The notes beneath the pieces are model-generated. The model was not told the DNA's origin. It did no database searches and worked only from the letters and a program-made list of their open reading frames with translations. This document shows, piece after piece, positions 45,579-54,100 of a stretch of 64,000 nt of DNA. This DNA comes from Blastococcus sp. CT_GayMR16 (GTDB lineage Bacteria > Actinomycetota > Actinomycetes > Mycobacteriales > Geodermatophilaceae), in the NCBI RefSeq assembly GCF_004570875.1, contig NZ_SPQK01000010.1, positions 1 through 64,000 on the forward strand, read 5' to 3'. Position numbers and translations under genes: made by a program. Each line of letters opens with the position of its first letter. The first letter of the stretch is position 1.

Positions 45579-48140
45579 TCAGGCCGTCACGGAGCGGCAG
45601 GCGAGCACGGGGTTGGACTGCCCCATGCCGGCGTTGATGCCGAAGGCGCAGACGGTGTGCGCTCCGGCTCCGACGAGGAGCGACGCGGAGAAGCCGTGAC
45701 CCGGGCCGGCGCCCGGGAAGGCCGCCGCGACGTCCGGTCGGTTGCCGGCCGCCTGCACCTGCCCGGCGTACCGGCCGTCCACGTAGAGGTGCACCGGGCT
45801 GGAGCTCGGGCCGGCGTCGGGGTCCCAGGCCCACCCCGTCAGGTCGACGCGTCCGCCACCGCGGGGCGTGACGGCCTCCAGGTTGCCGATCGGCTCCCAC
45901 GCGCGCTGGGTGATCTCGGCCGTCGCGCAGCCGAGGCCGGGGTTGACGGAGCCGGCGCCGGCGTTGATGGCGTAGGCGCAGACGGTGTGCACGCCGGGGC
46001 CGTACTCGATAGAGCTGCCGAACCCGTGCCGGTCACCGGCGCCGGCGAAGGCCGCGGCGATGTCGGCCCGGGACGTGTCGGCCGTCAGCGGCCGCGCGTA
46101 CCGGCCGTCGACGTAGACGTGCACCGGCAGTGCGCTGCTGAGCGCGTCCGGGTCGAGCGCCCAGCCCTCGACCTCGAGCGCGCGGCCATTGGCACGCGCC
46201 GCGTCGAGGTGGCCGACCGGCTGGAACGGCGTGTTGGTCACCACCAGCGAGACGCAGTTGAGCAGCGGGTTCTCGGTGCCGTCGGCCCGGTTGATCGCGT
46301 ACACGCAGACCCGGTACGTCCCGGGGGCGTTGACCGTCGTCTGCCAGGACCACCCGTGCGCCGGTCCGGCGCCCGGGAAGGCGGCGCCGACGTCGGCACG
46401 TGGGGCGTTGGCGACGATCGACTGCCCGAACTGGCCGTTGACGTAGACGTGCATGTCCAGCGAGGAGGCGAGCGAGTCGGGGTCGACCGACCAGCCGGAC
46501 GCGCGCAAGGTGCGTCCCTCCACGACGGCCGCCTCGACGTTGCCGACGGGGTTGTAGGTCTTCCTGATGTCGGTCGCGGTGAAGCCCTGGCACTTCATCC
46601 AGGTGTTCGCGCCCGCGGAGCCGGCGTTGACGAACACCACGCAGACGGTGTGGCGACCCGGCGACAGCGCCAGCTGCCCGCGGAACCCGTGCGCGTTGCC
46701 GATCCCCGGGTACGCGGCCCCGACGTCCGGACGGTTGCCGTTCGCGCGCAGGCTCAGCGCCCATCCGCCGTCGACGGACACGCCGACGTCGATCGACGCG
46801 GTGGGCACGTCGGGGTCGTAGGCCCAGCCCACGACGTCCAGCTTGTCGCCGGCCACCGACAGCGCCTCGACATTGCCCACGGGGCTGCCGGACACCGGTG
46901 TCATCCGGGCCGCGACCATGTCCCGGATCTGGGCCATGCGGCTGTAGGCGTAGTCGCCCGGGCAGGTCGTGTTGCCGACGTCCCGGTGCGCGAACACGGT
47001 CGGGAGAGTGACGACCTGCCCCGCGTCGTACTTCGCCGTCCCGCCGCCCCCGGACGTCAGCTGCGTCGTCGCGTACGGGCTCACGCCGTAGAGCGAGAGT
47101 TTCCAGGCCGTGACGGCGGCCACGGAGTCGAGGACCACCTGGGGGGTGTCGACCTCGGCGTAGTTGCCGAGCATCGAGACGCCGAACGTGCCGGTGTTGA
47201 AGCCACCCGCGTGGGCGCCGATCACCGTGGAGCTCAGGCCGCCGTAGCGGCCCTCGAAGATGCGCCCGAACTTGTCGACGATCACGTTGTAGCCGATGTC
47301 GCCCCAGCCGCGCGTCTGCGTGTGGTAGGCGAAGATGGACCGCATCATCCCGGGCACCTCGGCCGCCGTGTACGTGTTGCGGTCAGCGGTGTGGTGCAGG
47401 GTGGCGGCCTTGATCGTCGGCGCGTACTCGGGGTCCCAGGTGCGGATCGACTCGTCGGCACCCCACTGCGCGCGGCTGATGATCTCGGGCATCGTGGCGG
47501 CGGCGCCGGCCTGATCGGGGGCGCCGGACTCCACGGGCAGCTTGTCCGCCGCGCTCGTCCCGGGATCGACCAGGGCGACCTTGACGTCCTGCGGGACCGC
47601 CCCGCCCTCGCCCTGGACGATGACCTCGACGCCGTAGGCGTCGTCGGTCCAGTAGGGCGCGGTCCCGCCGCGGACCTCCTCGTCCCCCGACCCGGTCGAC
47701 GGGCTCTGCTCCACGTCGTCGGCCGCGAGCGTCGTCCACTCGCCCCAGTCGCCGGACCGGTTCTTGACCCGCAGTTGGACGACCACGTCGTGCACGTCGC
47801 TCTGCCGCCACGTGACGCCGACGGTGGAGAACTTCTCGGTGTCCGGCTGCGACACCGTCAGTGCCGGGACGCCGGGCAGCTCCGCCCCGGACGAGACGAC
47901 GTCCTCGGCCGGCGTCTCTTCGGCGGGTGCCGCCGGCTCGTCGACCCCGTCGGGCTGGGGCGTGCCGTCGGTGAGCACCACGGCCTCGTCGCTGGGCTCC
48001 ACCACCGACCCGAGGGCGACCTCGTCGATGGACGCCTCCACGGGATGCGCATCCGGCACCGGCGCGGCGTAGACCGGCAGCACGAGGAGCAGCCCGGTCA
48101 TTGCCAGAAAGGCCATGAGGCCCACGAGAGTGCGGCGCAC
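45579..48140 (-). CDS. Secreted N-acetylmuramoyl-L-alanine amidase (PGRP type) with four C-terminal repeats
   Basis: An 853-residue exported protein predicted to cut the amide bond between muramic acid and the stem peptide. The signal peptide (LVGLMAFLAMTGLLLVLPVY) is followed by an acidic region and a beta-rich domain; the PGRP/amidase_2 domain has the zinc ligands in LHHTADRN, VFAHRDVGNTTCPGDYAYS and the YNVIVDKFGRIFEGRYGG core. Four repeats of the same type as in the downstream SpoIID-like protein end it. The GTG at 48140 follows GGAGGA by six bases. A direct repeat resembling an MtrA site lies about 115 bases upstream. Confidence 0.9.
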   Translation of the reverse strand: MRRTLVGLMAFLAMTGLLLVLPVYAAPVPDAHPVEASIDEVALGSVVEPSDEAVVLTDGTPQPDGVDEPAAPAEETPAEDVVSSGAELPGVPALTVSQPDTEKFSTVGVTWRQSDVHDVVVQLRVKNRSGDWGEWTTLAADDVEQSPSTGSGDEEVRGGTAPYWTDDAYGVEVIVQGEGGAVPQDVKVALVDPGTSAADKLPVESGAPDQAGAAATMPEIISRAQWGADESIRTWDPEYAPTIKAATLHHTADRNTYTAAEVPGMMRSIFAYHTQTRGWGDIGYNVIVDKFGRIFEGRYGGLSSTVIGAHAGGFNTGTFGVSMLGNYAEVDTPQVVLDSVAAVTAWKLSLYGVSPYATTQLTSGGGGTAKYDAGQVVTLPTVFAHRDVGNTTCPGDYAYSRMAQIRDMVAARMTPVSGSPVGNVEALSVAGDKLDVVGWAYDPDVPTASIDVGVSVDGGWALSLRANGNRPDVGAAYPGIGNAHGFRGQLALSPGRHTVCVVFVNAGSAGANTWMKCQGFTATDIRKTYNPVGNVEAAVVEGRTLRASGWSVDPDSLASSLDMHVYVNGQFGQSIVANAPRADVGAAFPGAGPAHGWSWQTTVNAPGTYRVCVYAINRADGTENPLLNCVSLVVTNTPFQPVGHLDAARANGRALEVEGWALDPDALSSALPVHVYVDGRYARPLTADTSRADIAAAFAGAGDRHGFGSSIEYGPGVHTVCAYAINAGAGSVNPGLGCATAEITQRAWEPIGNLEAVTPRGGGRVDLTGWAWDPDAGPSSSPVHLYVDGRYAGQVQAAGNRPDVAAAFPGAGPGHGFSASLLVGAGAHTVCAFGINAGMGQSNPVLACRSVTA

Positions 48141-48253
48141 GGGACATCCTCCGAGAAAAGCAGTGGTCTCCGCCCGCACGGAGCGCTGCCGGCCGGTCGC
48201 CCCGGTTCGCCGATGAGCGGGGCACACGGCCTGGCGGGTGTGCGGACGCGAAG

Positions 48254-48280
48254 GTCAAAGTTACGTCACGGATCGGTCAC
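48254..48280 (-). promoter_or_regulatory. Candidate MtrA-binding direct repeat upstream of the amidase operon
   Basis: On the minus strand GTGAC (48280-48276), six bases, GTGAC (48269-48265), then GTAAC (48264-48260) and TTGAC (48258-48254). Two GTGAC units 11 bases apart, one DNA turn, resemble the GTNAC direct repeats bound by MtrA orthologues, which control peptidoglycan hydrolases. TAACTT may also serve as a -10 box here. Confidence 0.4.
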
Positions 48281-48381
48281 ACGGTGTGCCGACACGCACG
48301 CCTTGCCTCACCCGTCCAGGACGACGGACAGGCGGGCGGGCGGGCCGCCCGATACCAGGCGCCTGCCAGCGGAAGGCCGCC

Positions 48382-50229
48382 TCAGGGACAGCGGAAGCGG
48401 TCACCCAGGTGACCGAGCCGGTCCACCTCGCGGCAGCGACCGTCGTCGTCCACCGCGAGCACGCGCACGACCCGCGCGCGCTCGACGCACAGGGGCCCGT
48501 CGCCGACCGTGCTGAGGGCGACGCCCCGGACGTCCGGGTCGACCAGCGGGACGACGCGGGTTCGCTCACCCCCGGGGAGATCGCGGCGGAAGTAGCCCTC
48601 CTGGTCACCGCGCCCCGGATCGGTCACGACCTGGACCTCGACGTCCTGAGGGGCTCGGTATTGGACGACCAGGAAGGCCGGTTCCCGCGTCCGCGCGACG
48701 TCGGCCCGGGCCAGGACCTCTCCGGCCGGCGCCCGCGACCCGCCGCACCCACCGCGGTCGAGGGTCACCCGGCCCGGCACCGTGACGAGGCGGGCGGGTC
48801 GCACCGCGCCCGTGTCGTCGATGATCACCGGTTCGGGGCCGAGGTCCTGCGGCGTGAAGCCGCGGACGACGAGCGGCAGGAGCTTGTCGTGCCGGACGTA
48901 GCCGACCGCCCATGACGTGCCCAACGCCGGGTGTGCAGACAGCGGGATCAGCGTGACGTCGTCGCTCGACCACTCGTCGGCGTCGGCGCGTACGGCGTCC
49001 AGGTACGCGCGCGCCTCCGTCGTCTGCGCCCACTGGCGGCCCAGGTAGGCATTCCCGGCGACCGCGAGGTGCACGGCCAGCCCCACGACCAGGACGGCGC
49101 CGAGCCAGCGCGGCCACGGTCCGGCGGGCCGTCGGCGGATCGACGGGACGCGCAGGTGGACCAGCGCGATCACCAGCGGGACGGTGACGTAGACGACGTA
49201 GTGCAGCCGCTCGGCGTTCCCCGCGATCGAGGCCGGGGTGTCGATGAGCAGCGGGCTGAGCTTGAGGAATCCGTAGTAGAGGAGGAAGGCAGCCGTCGCG
49301 AACAGCAGCGGTCCGGCGTTCCCCCGGCGCAGGACGGCGAGCAACAGCCCGACGGCCAGGACCCCCCCGAGGATCACGAGCTGGACGGTCCACGGCGAGG
49401 GACTGCTGCGCGGCAGGTTCGCGACGGAGGGCAGGACGTAGTCGGTGAGCGCCAGCAGCATGGTCCGCCCGGTGGCCTCCCAGGAGGGCGTCGTGCCGCC
49501 CGGCTGCACCACGAAGGCCTGGAGCCATACGGCGATCGCCGCGGCCGCGAGCACGAGGGAAGCGATCGGCCAGCGGATCGCCCACAACCGGCGCAGCCGT
49601 TCCGCCCACGGAACGGTCCGCCACAGGAGCAGCACGTCGGCGAGCAGTGCGAGCGGGAGCGCGAAGATCGGGCGTTCCTGGAACAGCTGACCCCCGACGA
49701 AGAGGACGAACGCCACGACGTGCCACCGCCGGGAGCCGGTCCGCACGCCCCGGACGTGCGCCGCACAGACCGCCGTCGTCACCGCGAGCGCGGACAGGAT
49801 GTGCATGCTCGTGTCGAACCAGATGCCGCTCTCCGACACGCTGACCGACAGCCCGATGAGAACGAGCCCGAGTACTCGCCGCCGGGTGGAAAGACCGAGC
49901 TCGGTCATGAACCAGAGGCAGCAGAAAAGCGTCGCGACGAGATTCAGCGTCATGAACGCCAGGCCGGCGACCGGCGACATCCCGGTCAGGCTCACCAGCA
50001 GGTGAGCCAACCGGTTGTACGGGGCAACGTGCTGGAAGACGTTGAGCGACAGCATCTCCCAGGACAGACCGGCCCGTTGCGCGACCTCGAACTGCAGCAG
50101 GTCGTCGTTGCCGTAGTAGAAGCGCCGCCAGAGCAGTGCCAGCTGGGCGGCGGCGAGGAGCAGGACCAGTCCGGTCCACGGCAATCCGACCCGCAGGCGT
50201 GCGGGGGCCGTGCGCGGCTGCGCGGTCAC
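48382..50229 (-). CDS. Polytopic membrane protein, possible GT-C-like glycosyltransferase
   Basis: About 615 residues. Roughly ten membrane segments in the first 400 residues (starting TGLVLLLAAAQLALLW) include an extracytoplasmic loop motif RRFYYGNDDLLQFEVAQ after the first helix, where GT-C enzymes place their catalytic acidic residues, and QERPIF later. A C-terminal soluble domain of about 190 residues follows. No firm family. The GTG at 50229 is the first canonical start; a perfect AGGAGG (50293-50298) lies six bases before an in-frame CTG at 50286 that would add 19 residues. Divergent from the LCP gene. Confidence 0.65.
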   Translation of the reverse strand: MTAQPRTAPARLRVGLPWTGLVLLLAAAQLALLWRRFYYGNDDLLQFEVAQRAGLSWEMLSLNVFQHVAPYNRLAHLLVSLTGMSPVAGLAFMTLNLVATLFCCLWFMTELGLSTRRRVLGLVLIGLSVSVSESGIWFDTSMHILSALAVTTAVCAAHVRGVRTGSRRWHVVAFVLFVGGQLFQERPIFALPLALLADVLLLWRTVPWAERLRRLWAIRWPIASLVLAAAAIAVWLQAFVVQPGGTTPSWEATGRTMLLALTDYVLPSVANLPRSSPSPWTVQLVILGGVLAVGLLLAVLRRGNAGPLLFATAAFLLYYGFLKLSPLLIDTPASIAGNAERLHYVVYVTVPLVIALVHLRVPSIRRRPAGPWPRWLGAVLVVGLAVHLAVAGNAYLGRQWAQTTEARAYLDAVRADADEWSSDDVTLIPLSAHPALGTSWAVGYVRHDKLLPLVVRGFTPQDLGPEPVIIDDTGAVRPARLVTVPGRVTLDRGGCGGSRAPAGEVLARADVARTREPAFLVVQYRAPQDVEVQVVTDPGRGDQEGYFRRDLPGGERTRVVPLVDPDVRGVALSTVGDGPLCVERARVVRVLAVDDDGRCREVDRLGHLGDRFRCP

Positions 50230-50608
50230 CGGGCGCCGGTCGTCGGAAGACCGCACGGGGCGCGCCGGATTCGCAGTGCGGGTCAGGGCCGTCCTCCTAC
50301 TGGACAGGGGGCTGACGGGGACGGCACCCGGACATCCTGCCCGGACCCGGGCCTCCTGGCAGCCCGAAGCCGCAGCGCTGCGCGCCGACCCACGGCACGT
50401 GTGTGACCGTTGCGTCCGGTGTGAACGACGGTGTGGCGGGCGCACATCGGCCACCCTGCAGAGGGGTGTCGGACGCCTCCGGCTCCCAGCCTCCGTGCTT
50501 ACCATCGGTGGCGTTCGTGCGTCCGACCACGGCGAGGCACCTGTGCTGCTGTCTCCTGACCGGTCATCGTGAACCGAACAGTCACATCCCCCGACAGTGA
50601 GGAAGCCG
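50230..50608. other. Divergent intergenic region between the membrane protein and LCP genes
   Basis: This 379-base gap holds the candidate CTG start and AGGAGG of the minus-strand gene and the 5' region of the plus-strand LCP gene. GTGTG occurs several times around 50399-50432 without regular spacing. TACCAT at 50500-50505 could be a -10 box for the LCP gene but no -35 is evident. I see no gene, RNA or terminator. Confidence 0.4.
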
Positions 50609-52315
50609 GTGAGCCGACCACGCGACCCGCACGTGGGGACGTTGGGTGCTCGCGCGCTCCCCCCTCGGCTCGACCCCCGCGCAGGCCGTCCGCCCCGCCC
50701 GCAGACGCGGCGCAGCGCTCCGGCCGCCGACGCCCCGGCCCGCCGTCCGGCTCCGCGTGATGCGGCCCGGGCCGGCGCACGCCGCCCCGACCACGACGCG
50801 GCCCTCGCCCATTCCCCGGTCCACGGCTTCGGCCGCGTCCTCGGCCTGACCACCGTCGGCGCACTGCTGCCGGGCGTCGGCTTCCTGGCCGCCGGTTACC
50901 GCAAGATCGGCTGGACCCTCCTCGCCGGCCTGGTCGCCCTGATCGGCATCGGCGCGTGGCTGGCCACCGGCGGGCAGCACGTCGCGATCCGCCTGGCGGT
51001 GAGCCCGACCGGCCTGCTGCTGATCATCGCCGCGGCCGTGGGCCTGGCGGTCGTCTGGGCGCTGGTCGTGATCGCCCAGTACCGCGTCCTCGCACCCGAT
51101 GGCACGTCCACCGGTCAGCACCTGGTCGGCAGCCTGCTCGTCGTCCTCCTCGCCCTCGGGGTCGCGGCACCCGCCTTCGAGGCCGCCCACCTGGCCGCCG
51201 TCCAGCGGAACCTGATCAACGGGCTGTTCGGCGACGAGGTCGTATCGGCCACCGTGCCCACCGATGCCGCGGCCGACCCGTGGGGCAGCAAGGACCGCGT
51301 CAACGTGCTCCTGCTCGGGGGCGACGGCGGCGACGACCGGACCGGCGTCCGCACCGACACGGTCATCGTGGCCAGCATCGACACCGAGACCGGCGCGACG
51401 ACGACGTTCAGCCTCCCGCGCAACCTCGAGGAGCTGCCCTTCCCGGAGGACAGCCCCCTGCACGACGTCTACCCCGACGGCTTCGACGCCGGGTCGGAGA
51501 GCGAGAGCCTGCTCAACGCCGTCTACCGCAACGGCCCCGCCGCGCATCCCGACATCCTCGGCCCGACCGACAACCCGGGGGCGGACTTCCTCAAGCTGGG
51601 TGTCGGCGCGGCGCTGGGGCTGACCATCGACTACTACGTCCTGATCAACCTGGACGGGTTCAGCCAGCTCATCGACGCCCTCGGCGGCATCACGGTGAAC
51701 GTCAACTACTACGTCCCCATCGGTGGCGAGCCGTCCCTCGGGTACCTGCCCGACGACTACTTCGCGCCCGGCCCGAACCAGCACATGGACGGCTGGCACG
51801 CGCTCGCCTTCGCCCGTGGCCGCTTCGGTCTGACCGACTACCAGCGCATGGACCGCCAGCGCTGCATGATCAACGCCATCGTCTCCGCGGCGGACCCGAT
51901 GACGCTGCTCAGCCGGTACCAGCAGATCGCAGCGACGACGCAGGACATCGTCTCCACCGACATCCCCCAGGGCGTGGTGGGCGACTTCGCCGACCTGGCG
52001 CTCGATGTCAAGAACGCCGGCATCCGGAGCGTGGTCTTCGACGACTCGGTGATCAAGCCGGCCTACCCGGACTTCGACAAGATCCGGACCATGGTCCAGG
52101 ACGCCCTGGCGGCCCCCGCGGACCAGTCCAGCGCGCCGACGAGCACCGCCCCGACGGGGACGGACGCCTCGGCTGCCGGCGGGGCGGCCGTCGACACCTC
52201 CGTGACCGCACCCACGTCGCCGGCGGTCAGCGCCACCGACGCCTGCGCGTACGACCCGGTCGCCGCACAGGAAGCTCTCGACGAAGGCGAGCCGCCGACC
52301 AAGAACGGGCGCTGA
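50609..52315 (+). CDS. LCP (LytR-CpsA-Psr) family glycopolymer ligase
   Basis: Membrane-anchored phosphotransferase that attaches glycopolymers from polyprenyl carriers to peptidoglycan; the mycobacterial protein at this position is Rv3267. A proline/arginine-rich cytoplasmic N terminus precedes about four membrane segments, then the LCP domain (about 230-430) with VNVLLLGGDGG, RTDTVIVASIDTETG, FSLPRNL, INLDGFSQLIDALGGI and the ALAFARGRF-DYQRMDRQR arginine motifs. The tail is Thr/Ala/Pro-rich. The GTG at 50609 follows AGGAA by five bases and is preferred to the GTG four codons upstream. Confidence 0.92.
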   Translation: MSRPRDPHVGTLGARALPPRLDPRAGRPPRPQTRRSAPAADAPARRPAPRDAARAGARRPDHDAALAHSPVHGFGRVLGLTTVGALLPGVGFLAAGYRKIGWTLLAGLVALIGIGAWLATGGQHVAIRLAVSPTGLLLIIAAAVGLAVVWALVVIAQYRVLAPDGTSTGQHLVGSLLVVLLALGVAAPAFEAAHLAAVQRNLINGLFGDEVVSATVPTDAAADPWGSKDRVNVLLLGGDGGDDRTGVRTDTVIVASIDTETGATTTFSLPRNLEELPFPEDSPLHDVYPDGFDAGSESESLLNAVYRNGPAAHPDILGPTDNPGADFLKLGVGAALGLTIDYYVLINLDGFSQLIDALGGITVNVNYYVPIGGEPSLGYLPDDYFAPGPNQHMDGWHALAFARGRFGLTDYQRMDRQRCMINAIVSAADPMTLLSRYQQIAATTQDIVSTDIPQGVVGDFADLALDVKNAGIRSVVFDDSVIKPAYPDFDKIRTMVQDALAAPADQSSAPTSTAPTGTDASAAGGAAVDTSVTAPTSPAVSATDACAYDPVAAQEALDEGEPPTKNGR

Positions 52316-52324
52316 TCGGCCGGA

Positions 52325-52341
52325 GGGACCTCGCAGGTCCC
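52325..52341 (+). terminator. Hairpin after the LCP gene
   Basis: GGGACCT (52325-52331) and AGGTCCC (52335-52341) pair around a CGC loop, starting ten bases after the LCP stop. No T tract; the next gene starts 33 bases later. Confidence 0.5.
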
Positions 52342-52373
52342 CCCGCCGTTCGGCCACCTGGGATCCTGGGTCC

Positions 52374-53180
52374 ATGCCTCCGATCGGCCCGGCCGCCCTG
52401 CTCGCCGCCGCACGTGACCGCGACCCGGGCCGGCCGCTGGTGACCCACTACGACGACTCGACCGGCGAGCGCGTGGAGCTCTCCGCGACGACGCTGGACA
52501 ACTGGGTCGCCAAGACCGCCAACCTGCTCCAGGACGAGTTCGACGTCGGCCCCGGCAGCACGGTCGCCGTCGCCCTCCCCGTGCACTGGCAGACCGCTGC
52601 GGTGCTGCTGGGGATCTGGAGCTGCGGGGCCGCGGTCCTCGACACCGCGGCCGAGGACGACGGGGGGCTCACCGGCGCCGACGTCGTCCTCGCCTCCCAG
52701 GACCGGCTCGCAGCGCTCGAGGAGGAGGACGGGGACGCCGAACGGCTCGGCCTCTCCCTCCACCCGCTGGGCGCCGGGATGGTCGGCTACGCCGGGCCGG
52801 CCCGCGACTTCGCCCTCGAGGTGCGGACGTCCGGCGACCGCTTCGTGCCGTATGCGCCGCCGGAAGCGGGCGCACCCGGACTGATCGCGGGGGGACTCGA
52901 GCTCAGCCTCGGCGGCCTGGTCGAGACGGCCCTGGAGCTCGCCGGGCGGCTCGGGATCGGTCCCGACGACCGGGTCCTGGTGGACGCCCAGGTCGCCGCC
53001 GAGGCCGGGCCGGTCGCGTGGCTGCTCGCCCCGCTCGCCGCCGGGGCCTCGATCGTGCTGTGCCGCTACCCGATCGCCGAACGCCTCCCGGAACGCGCCG
53101 CCGCCGAGCGCGTCACGGCGACCCTGGGCCGGAACGTCGACGGGGTACGGGAGCTGGGCAGGACGGCCGAGGAGGAGTGA
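52374..53180 (+). CDS. TIGR03089 family protein (adenylate-forming-like)
   Basis: A 268-residue actinobacterial protein resembling the N-terminal part of acyl-CoA synthetases but without the AMP-binding P-loop, at the position of mycobacterial Rv3268. Visible similarities are VELSATTLDNWVAKTANLLQ and VALPVHWQTAAVLLGIWSCG. Lacking the C-terminal lid it is unlikely to activate acyl groups on its own. Function unknown. Its stop overlaps the next gene by four bases. Confidence 0.85.
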   Translation: MPPIGPAALLAAARDRDPGRPLVTHYDDSTGERVELSATTLDNWVAKTANLLQDEFDVGPGSTVAVALPVHWQTAAVLLGIWSCGAAVLDTAAEDDGGLTGADVVLASQDRLAALEEEDGDAERLGLSLHPLGAGMVGYAGPARDFALEVRTSGDRFVPYAPPEAGAPGLIAGGLELSLGGLVETALELAGRLGIGPDDRVLVDAQVAAEAGPVAWLLAPLAAGASIVLCRYPIAERLPERAAAERVTATLGRNVDGVRELGRTAEEE

Positions 53181-53998
53181 CCTTCTCCGTCCTCGGCCGG
53201 GACGCCGCGACCGGTGACCTGGGCATCGCGGTGTCCTCGTGCATCCTCGCCGTCGGCCGGGCCGTGCCGACGGCGCGACCGGGCGTCGGCATCGTCGCGG
53301 TGCAGGCCCGCAGCCGCCGCGGACTCGGCGCCAGCCTGCTCGCGGGCCTGGCCGACGGGGCCTCCCCCGCGCTGCTGGTGCGCCGCGCCGCGCACGCCGC
53401 GGAGGACGTCGAGCGGCAGATCGCCGTCCTGGACGCCTCGGGGTCGGTGGCCGCCGACACCGGGCCCGGCTCGTTCCCCGTGAGCGGCCATCTCGTCGGC
53501 GAGGGGTTCAGCGTCCAGGGCAACATGCTCGCCGGCGAGGACGTCCTGCCGGCCATGGCGCAGGCGTTCACCACGGCGGACGGGGACCTGGCCGACCGGC
53601 TGCTCGCGGCGCTGACCGCAGGCCAGGACGCCGGGGGCGACCTGCGCGGCCGGCAGTCCGCGGCCCTGCTGGTGATGAGCGGGGAGCCGGCGACCGAGGA
53701 GGACGACGGCGTGCGCATGGACCTGCGCGTCGACGACTCCGGCGACCCGGTGGCCCAGCTCCGGATGCTGCGCAACCTGCAACGCGCCTACGACGAGGGC
53801 GACTACGAGACGCTCGCGGTCTTCGCCCCCGAGGGTGCCCGCGACCTCTACGCGGCGATGGCCGCGACCCGCCGCGGTGACCGAGAGGCGGCGCGCGCCG
53901 CGCTGGAGGCCATGCGGGCGCGCCCCGGATGGGCCGCCTGGCTGGCCTCCATGGCCGGGGACTCCCGCATGAGCGGGGTCTCCCGGCTGCTCGGGTGA
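53177..53998 (+). CDS. DUF1028 family protein (Ntn-hydrolase-like)
   Basis: A 273-residue protein with the family start TFSVLGRDAATGDLGIAVSS, GVGIVAVQARS and FSVQGNMLAGEDVLPAMAQA. DUF1028 proteins have an Ntn-hydrolase fold; the Thr directly after the initiator residue would be exposed as N-terminal nucleophile. The C-terminal 60 residues resemble the family's helical extension. GGAGGA precedes the GTG, which overlaps the previous stop (GTGA). Substrate unknown. Confidence 0.88.
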   Translation: MTFSVLGRDAATGDLGIAVSSCILAVGRAVPTARPGVGIVAVQARSRRGLGASLLAGLADGASPALLVRRAAHAAEDVERQIAVLDASGSVAADTGPGSFPVSGHLVGEGFSVQGNMLAGEDVLPAMAQAFTTADGDLADRLLAALTAGQDAGGDLRGRQSAALLVMSGEPATEEDDGVRMDLRVDDSGDPVAQLRMLRNLQRAYDEGDYETLAVFAPEGARDLYAAMAATRRGDREAARAALEAMRARPGWAAWLASMAGDSRMSGVSRLLG

Positions 53999-54100
53999 GC
54001 AGACGCACCGAGGACTCGTGACGGCCCTACCAGCAGGCGGGCCCACCGGTCTGCATCGGTATCGGGGTCACCGTCGCCGACGTCCGCATCGGGACGTGAG

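Noticed and set aside
50399-50432. Repeated GTGTG units upstream of the LCP gene as a second MtrA site
   Set aside because: The spacing (18 bases and irregular) does not match the 11-base period of the candidate site at 48254-48280.
21336-54045. A 15-base identity CAGCAGGCGGGCCCA at 21336-21350 and 54031-54045, both behind minus-strand genes
   Set aside because: Too short and too GC-rich to exclude chance; flanks do not match.
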